Below are positions 14,990 through 19,551 of a DNA stretch of 19,551 bases, in pieces (position 1 is the stretch's first letter; each line of letters begins with the position of its first letter). The notes beneath the pieces are model-generated. The model was given only the letters and a program-made list of their open reading frames with translations. It did no database searches and had not been told where the DNA came from. The translations under genes were made by a program, and so were the position numbers. This DNA comes from Chrysochromulina tobinii (Eukaryota; Haptophyta; Prymnesiales; Chrysochromulinaceae): contig JWZX01001669.1 of the NCBI GenBank assembly GCA_001275005.1, forward strand, positions 1 to 19,551, in the 5' to 3' direction.

Positions 14990-15274
14990 GGCCGCGGGGA
15001 GCGGGAGGGAAAGCTCGATGCGGGCTTGACCTTCGCTTGAGGCTTGCGCTGCGTCTCGGCAGCGAGCCTCATACCACAGTGTGGCCTCATACCACCGGTG
15101 TGGCTGTGCAGGGGGCAAGTTACATCGAAATTCAAATTGTTACGATCGTATACTTTCAGCGTTCGTAGGAGCGTGCGATCAGGTCTAGATTCCATTTCGA
15201 GAGCGGCGGGCGACACAGTCACTGAGTCACTTGAGGACCGAGCAGGCCGGTGCTCAGCTCGGCGCGGGCTGAGA

Positions 15275-15390
15275 AAAATAGTAAGAGAGAAAATAGGAAA
15301 AGAGGGGGCAGAAAGTTTATGACCTTATAAGGTGTAAAAAAAAAAAATTTAAATAAGACCTTAATTTATGATAACAACTTTTTTTATTTA
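15275..15390. other. AT-rich island with A12 run and palindrome
   Basis: In a strongly GC-rich window this stretch is mostly A and T. It has a perfect 12-base palindrome, accttataaggt (15322-15333), a run of twelve A (15336-15347), and a run of seven T near 15379. It contains no open frame of note. It could be a remnant of inserted DNA, a poly(A)-bearing retrocopy end, or a 3'-processing region. Confidence 0.55.
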
Positions 15391-15765
15391 GCGTGTGTGG
15401 AGTGTGCCCGGGCAAGGGGGCGGAGGTTCCGCTCCCCGCGGCCGGCGGGGTCGATGCGAAGGGCGCTCTATCGCGTATCGGGCCACGGGCGTACACCGCG
15501 TCGGACGCATCTCACCAAGATCGCTTGGTCGTTGCTGCGCGTAGCGTTAACGCGCGACACCGATCACCGTATTACAAATTTCGTTCGGGCTTCGGCGCCG
15601 GACTGACCAGACATCTGACATGAAAACATAATGTGTGGAACGTCCACACTCGATGCATCTCGCTCCGGTCATCTGAGATGTTGCCACATATGGTATGTGC
15701 GAATGGTTTTCACTCGTTACTCGATATTATGCGACGGCGCGGATGCATCCGATCCCGCTCAATCG

Positions 15766-16918
15766 TCATGACGAGGAAACTCCCTCGGGGTTGAGGTCGG
15801 GGTGTGTGAGGTCGACGACCACGCTGGTGATGTCGTCTCTCCGTCCGGGCATCTGCGTGTCCCAACGGCGCGCGCAGACAGAGACAATCTCCTGGCAGGC
15901 ACGCGCGGGCGTCTCTCCGGTGGCCAGCTGTCCCACCTCCTCGTTCTCCATGACATCCCAGACCCCATCGGTGGCGAGCACGATGATTCGGTCCTTATCA
16001 TCCAGCTGGCGCGTGACGATCTCCGGTATCGAGATCAGATACGGATGAACCTGCGCGCGAGAGTGCGTGTGCACGAGGCGGCCGGTGAATAGGGGCTTGG
16101 GCTGAGGCCTAGGGCCGGAATCGGTCGGGCACCCTGTGGGAAGAGAGCGTGGCGTGTTCGGAGAATGGTCGCACCTGCATGTCGCCGAGCGAGCGCGACA
16201 TCGCGACGCCGTAGACCTGGGAGGCGTCCCACACGCGCACGGCACCTACCTCGATCCACGCGCCCGTGTGCGGGTGCATCACGCGGCTGGGTCGCACACA
16301 CGCGCGCGCCGCGAGCAGCCTCTCCCTTTCCTTTGGATCCGTTGGCTTATGATCCTTGGTGAGCGGCACCGTCTCGAGCTTTGGCGCGCTGCGCGCCGGC
16401 CCGGGCTGCACTCGAAGGCGTGCGACGACGGCGCGCGAGTCGCCAACCCACCCCGTGGTCGCTGTGCGCTTGCCTGCCCCATTGTGTTGTATCACCATCA
16501 GGATCGCTGTAGAACCGGAAAAGCGGCAGTCGCTCACGTTCTGCGGCATCGTGGACGTCGTGCGATGGTACGCCATCGTAATCGCATCGCTCGCGCTGTG
16601 CCCCTGTTGTAGCGCCGCGGCGCATCCCGCAAGCAGGTTGCGCGTCGCGTAGCCCGATACCGATGCTCCCTCCTGCCCGTGACCGTCGAGGCATGCAAAG
16701 AGTGCTGTGCCGTCTGGCAAAATGGCGGCGGCTCCTCGATCGTGGTTCTCGTGGAGCGCGCCCTCCAACGTGGCGACTGCAAAGGCACTGCTGACCGAGA
16801 GGGGCACGCACAGCTCCCCTATTTCGGCGCGTGGGCCGTCGGCTGGTGCATACGATGCCGGCCTGCCGCTGCCCATCGCTGCTGCCATCGCTGTTGTGTC
16901 CAGCATCTTGCCGCGCAT
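15766..16918 (-). CDS. PP2C-family Ser/Thr protein phosphatase (two exons)
   Basis: Exon 1 is 16918-16175 and exon 2 is 16050-15766; joined they give 342 residues. The frame is also open to a TTG at 16921, but ATG 16918 is the plausible start. PP2C motifs appear in order: HENHDR (Asp60), CLDGHG (Asp78), SGSTA, GWVGDSRAVVA, LTKDHKP-DPKERERL, VYGVAMSRSLGD, then across the junction VHPYLISIPEI, VLATDGVWDVM (Asp276) and RRDDITSVVV (Asp320). These cover the metal-binding aspartates of an Mg/Mn-dependent phosphatase that removes phosphate from Ser/Thr. The usual Asn of the last D-N-x-T box is Asp. Length is close to the bare catalytic core, with no transmembrane segment, so it is probably cytosolic or nuclear. 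The substrate is unknown. An additional 5' exon cannot be excluded. Confidence 0.9.
16051..16174 (-). other. Spliceosomal intron (124 nt) in the PP2C gene
   Basis: On the minus strand exon 1 ends ...ATGCAG and the intron starts GTGCGA; it ends GCGCAG before GTTCATCCG. Removing it joins SRSLGDMQ to VHPYLISIPEI in frame, exactly as PP2C proteins continue. Reading through exon 1 reaches a stop within the intron, at 16109-16111. It is phase 0, and 124 is not a multiple of three. Confidence 0.92.
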
Positions 16919-17990
16919 CAAAGGTGAGGGCGTCGATACTGGCGGGGTTCCCCCGGCGTTCGGATCTGCAGCACAATGCAGAGGGGATGTACTAGTCAGT
17001 TGGGCAAGCTCGCCTCTGGGAGGTGCTCATGGGCTGGTCACGGGAGCGCCTCCGATGAAACGCACTTGCATCGCTGCCGTCCCAATAGCCGCCGTATGAG
17101 GGGCTGCTCGTCGATGAAGGCATCTTGCGCGCCGCATCCGCTCGCAGCTGAGCGCGCTCGAGCCGCTGAGCGGCAACTCGAGAGGCACTGGCCATTCCTG
17201 GGAGATGATGACAATTGGAGTCTTATTGGCGGGGAAGTTTGTGCCTATTTTGTTGATGACTTGATGCTCATGGTTCGCTCAAGCTATGTGAACTCCGTCC
17301 TGTGAAAGAAAGGTACACGTTAGCATCTTACTACAATTGTATGCTAAAGGGACATACATGGTAAGATGGTTTTTGGGTGTGTACGCTGTACGACCCGACC
17401 GATCCACTGTTCCTCTCGGTTCTTGCCCTCGGGCCTGCTCTCGGCCTCGCGCGCTTCGGCGAGTTCGGGCGTTTCACCGGAAGCGCGGCGGAACTCACCG
17501 AGATAAAATACGAGATCGTGAGCGCTCGGAGATCAGTCTTTATCGTGCGGTTGAAGGCGGATTTCGATCTTACGATGGCGGGATGATCCCGGATCTTCAT
17601 CCGTTGGCCGATGGCATGCGTTGTGGCGATCGACGCGAATTCGCGAACGCGATTGGCGCGATTTGGATTTCGCACACGCCGATTCCCGCGACACGCGGAT
17701 CAACGCGGATACGTTCATGTGTAGCATGGGGCCAGAAGCCAGAATACACGCCAGACGCCCAGAGTCAGACGAGACGCACCACAGATAGTAGAACAGACAA
17801 GCCCGAAGCCGAGGGTGTCTGATTCCATCGATGCCCCCCAGCTCACCCCCGCTCGTGTGTAGAGAGTGCAGTGTATACGACTCGACACAGCCATGGATAT
17901 GCATAGAGGGTCTAATAGAGCTCCACACACATGCCACCGCTTTCATGCCGGCACGTTCTCATCTGCCACTCAGCGCCATTGACTCTTCAC
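16919..17990. other. Intergenic region between PP2C start and 3-isopropylmalate dehydrogenase end
   Basis: 1072 bases. It should carry the PP2C promoter at the left and the 3' end of the dehydrogenase gene at the right. A plus-strand frame at 16976-17305 (109 codons) and one at 17337-17822 have no recognisable domain and are not called as genes. An inverted repeat, ttagcat ... atgctaa, lies at 17320-17347 with a 14-base loop. I see no RNA gene. Confidence 0.45.
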
Positions 17991-19097
17991 TCATGCCTTC
18001 ATCGCGGCCACGACGGCATCGCCGAACACGCTCGTCGAGACCGACTTGGTGCCGGGCGGCGCAATGTCGCCCGTGAGGACGCCGCTGAGGATGGCCTGAT
18101 CCACCGCGGCTTCGATGGCGGCGGCCGCCGCCTCCTCGCCAAACGAATAGCGCAGCATCATCGCGCCGCATAGGATCTGGGCGGCCGGATTGGCGACGCC
18201 CTTGCCGGCAATGTCGGGCGCCGACCCACCCGAAGGCTCGTACAGGTAGAGCTTGGAGCCGAGAGAGGCAGAGGGCATCAGACCCAGCGAGCCGGGCAGC
18301 ACGGAGGCTGCATCGGACAGGATGTCGCCGAACATGTTCTCAGTGCAGATCACGTCGAACGAGGCCGGTGCCTTGATGAGCTGCATCGCCGCGTTGTCGA
18401 CATACATAAAGTCCATCGTCACCTCCGGGTGGTCCTTAGCCATCTCCGTCGCCACCTTGCGCCATAGCCGGCTCGTGTCGAGCACGTTGGCCTTGTCGAC
18501 GACGGTCAACTTGCCTTTGCGGCCCTTGGCCGCCTGGAACGCGAACTCGAGGGGCCGCCGGATCTGCGCCACCGTGTACGTGCACACATCCTTGGCTGAG
18601 TCGCCCTCGGTCGTGTGCTCTCCAAAGTAGATGCCGCCAAGCAACTCGCGGATGATGACCATGTCCACGCCATCCTTGAGAAGCTCTGAGCGCAGTGGCG
18701 AGCAGTGCGCCAGCGTCGGGTACACCTTTGCTGGGCGCACATTGACCGCAAGGTCAAAGGCCTTGCGCAGCCCGAGCAGAGAATTCTTCTCACAGTCCTT
18801 CCACTTGGGCATGTGCTGCTCCTGGACAGGTCCGCCGACGGAGCCGAAAAGGATGGCGTCGGAGCGCTCGCACAGCGCCTTCGTGACCGCCGGGAAATGC
18901 TCGCCGTGCGCGTCAAATCCGGCGCCTCCGATGTTGCCGTGCTCAAAAGTCATCGCACACTTCGGAAAGAGCTCGGCGGTCCGTTTCAATACCTTGAGCG
19001 CCTCCTTCATCACCTCCGGGCCGATGCCATCACCCGGTAGCACAGCCACCTTTCGAGCGGCCTTCGAGCTTAGGGAGCGCCTTAGCATGGTCGTCAT
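17991..19097 (-). CDS. leuB: 3-Isopropylmalate dehydrogenase (leucine biosynthesis)
   Basis: 368 residues, single exon, ATG at 19097 (a second Met is residue 4). The enzyme oxidises and decarboxylates 3-isopropylmalate to 4-methyl-2-oxopentanoate with NAD+, the third step of leucine synthesis. Family motifs in order: [10 protein letters not shown] (20-29), [18 protein letters not shown] (107-124), [11 protein letters not shown] (150-160, catalytic Tyr157), [14 protein letters not shown] (199-212, catalytic Lys202), [12 protein letters not shown] (233-244), [11 protein letters not shown] (252-262, metal Asp258 and Asp262), [12 protein letters not shown] (269-280) and [14 protein letters not shown] (287-300), the GGSAPDI box matching NAD-dependent LeuB rather than isocitrate dehydrogenase. 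Length equals bacterial LeuB plus a short Arg/Ser-rich leader ([16 protein letters not shown]). That leader resembles a mitochondrial presequence; no signal-peptide-like hydrophobic core for a complex plastid is seen. Confidence 0.96.
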   Translation of the reverse strand: MTTMLRRSLSSKAARKVAVLPGDGIGPEVMKEALKVLKRTAELFPKCAMTFEHGNIGGAGFDAHGEHFPAVTKALCERSDAILFGSVGGPVQEQHMPKWKDCEKNSLLGLRKAFDLAVNVRPAKVYPTLAHCSPLRSELLKDGVDMVIIRELLGGIYFGEHTTEGDSAKDVCTYTVAQIRRPLEFAFQAAKGRKGKLTVVDKANVLDTSRLWRKVATEMAKDHPEVTMDFMYVDNAAMQLIKAPASFDVICTENMFGDILSDAASVLPGSLGLMPSASLGSKLYLYEPSGGSAPDIAGKGVANPAAQILCGAMMLRYSFGEEAAAAAIEAAVDQAILSGVLTGDIAPPGTKSVSTSVFGDAVVAAMKA

Positions 19098-19551
19098 TTC
19101 TCCGTTGAGGACAAACCCCGATCGATGTGCGCTTTATCGATCTGCGTCGAAGCTGCCGCCGTGATGAGCATTCCTACGTGGGTCCGCTGGTTGAGTGGGA
19201 ACATAAACTGGTAGGGCAACGAAAATATATAAAGATAGCCACGGCGCATGACCCCGGTTAACGATATGGCCGCATCGCATGGATACGTAATGCGTAACAT
19301 ACTTAGAGGTATACTTTGTAAGGAATGTTGAAATATCATGGTGGACTAATAGACTCCTCAGACTGTACAGTGAGGTGTCGGGAGGCTCGGAGCTCCTCGG
19401 CTCGGAACCGAACGCGGAACGGCAACAGTCGGCCGAGCCCTCAGGGCGGGTTACGGATATATGGTGGCGCGGGGTGGGGCGGTAACGCTCCGCGCTGGCG
19501 ATCTCTTTTGAGATATGTAGTAGGTAACGGCGGCGGCGGCGGCGGGGGGGG
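19098..19551. promoter_or_regulatory. Upstream region of the 3-isopropylmalate dehydrogenase gene
   Basis: 454 bases up to the window edge. On the minus strand a TATA-like run, CTTTATATATTTTC (19221-19234), lies about 125-135 bases before the ATG and could set the transcription start. A minus-strand 81-codon frame (ATG 19339) ends on a TGA that overlaps the gene's ATG (ATGA, 19097-19094). The right edge is a CGG repeat. No other gene was seen. Confidence 0.45.
19528..19551. repeat. (CGG)n simple repeat at the window edge
   Basis: About six CGG triplets followed by a G run end the window. It is a simple sequence of the kind that often limits assembly. Confidence 0.8.

Larger units (their letters stand above)
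14890..15765. other. Convergent intergenic region with an AT-rich island
   Basis: 876 bases between the stop of the coiled-coil gene and the stop of the leftward PP2C gene. It holds a perfect 15-base tandem duplication (ctgtcattgatgcgg, 14960-14974 and 14975-14989), two near-copies of gcctcataccac (15066 and 15084), and an AT-rich island at about 15275-15390. No convincing gene is seen, and because both neighbours end here no promoter is needed. Confidence 0.5.

Noticed and set aside
15393-15623. Possible tRNA or small gene after the AT-rich island (aggttccgctcc)
   Set aside because: I could not form a cloverleaf with matching arms, and no T-loop consensus was found.
15766-16245. Two separate phosphatase fragments as a frameshifted pseudogene
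   Set aside because: The junction has good GT and AG borders, and removing 124 bases restores the PP2C motif order in frame, so an intron explains it better.
16976-17305. 109-codon plus-strand frame
   Set aside because: No recognisable domain, no supporting neighbour, and composition typical of random open frames in GC-rich DNA.

Overview
The window looks like nuclear DNA from a GC-rich unicellular eukaryote, most likely a marine alga and probably a haptophyte. Direct evidence for a eukaryote: a GT-AG intron splits a PP2C phosphatase gene; there are Skp1-like, F-box-like, ribonuclease-inhibitor-type LRR and CS (NudC/p23) domains; several proteins carry long Ala/Pro/Lys or Asp/Glu tracts; and transcription alternates between strands with no operon-like packing. 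The haptophyte assignment is inference. It rests on the modular type I polyketide synthase, the 'GDEGA-AIAEALKVN' style of LRR and the base composition.

Layout, left to right. (1) 1-4473, minus strand: the start of a large modular type I PKS with no in-frame stop, running off the left edge. Its order is AT - ACP-like - KS - KR - ACP - start of a second KS, and the one complete extension module has no AT of its own. (2) 5339-6307, minus: a CS-domain (NudC-like) protein with a low-complexity tail carrying three aromatic-x-W-G motifs. (3) 6488-8617, plus: a protein joining an Skp1-like fold, an F-box-like helix region and an LRR domain. It is divergent from the CS gene, with 180 bp between the two starts. 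(4) 9070-12651, minus: an unrecognised 1193-residue protein with Lys-rich, Ala/Lys/Pro-repeat and acidic segments before a more complex C-terminal half. (5) 12940-14889, plus: an unrecognised coiled-coil protein with KEN-box and CDK-site-like motifs, divergent from gene 4 across 288 bp. (6) 15766-16918, minus: a two-exon PP2C protein phosphatase. (7) 17991-19097, minus: 3-isopropylmalate dehydrogenase of leucine synthesis with a short mitochondrial-type presequence.

The genes do not form one pathway. Two divergent pairs (2/3 and 4/5) could be co-expressed from shared promoters. The most attractive hypothesis concerns genes 2 and 3. In plants and animals, CS-domain co-chaperones such as SGT1 connect HSP90, Skp1 and LRR receptors; here a CS protein lies head to head with a protein that has Skp1-like, F-box-like and LRR parts in one chain. 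The PKS is the other notable locus: an AT-ACP start resembling a loading module, followed by an AT-less extension module.

No rRNA, tRNA, CRISPR array or intact transposable element was recognised. All domain calls come from reading motifs by eye; no database search was run.
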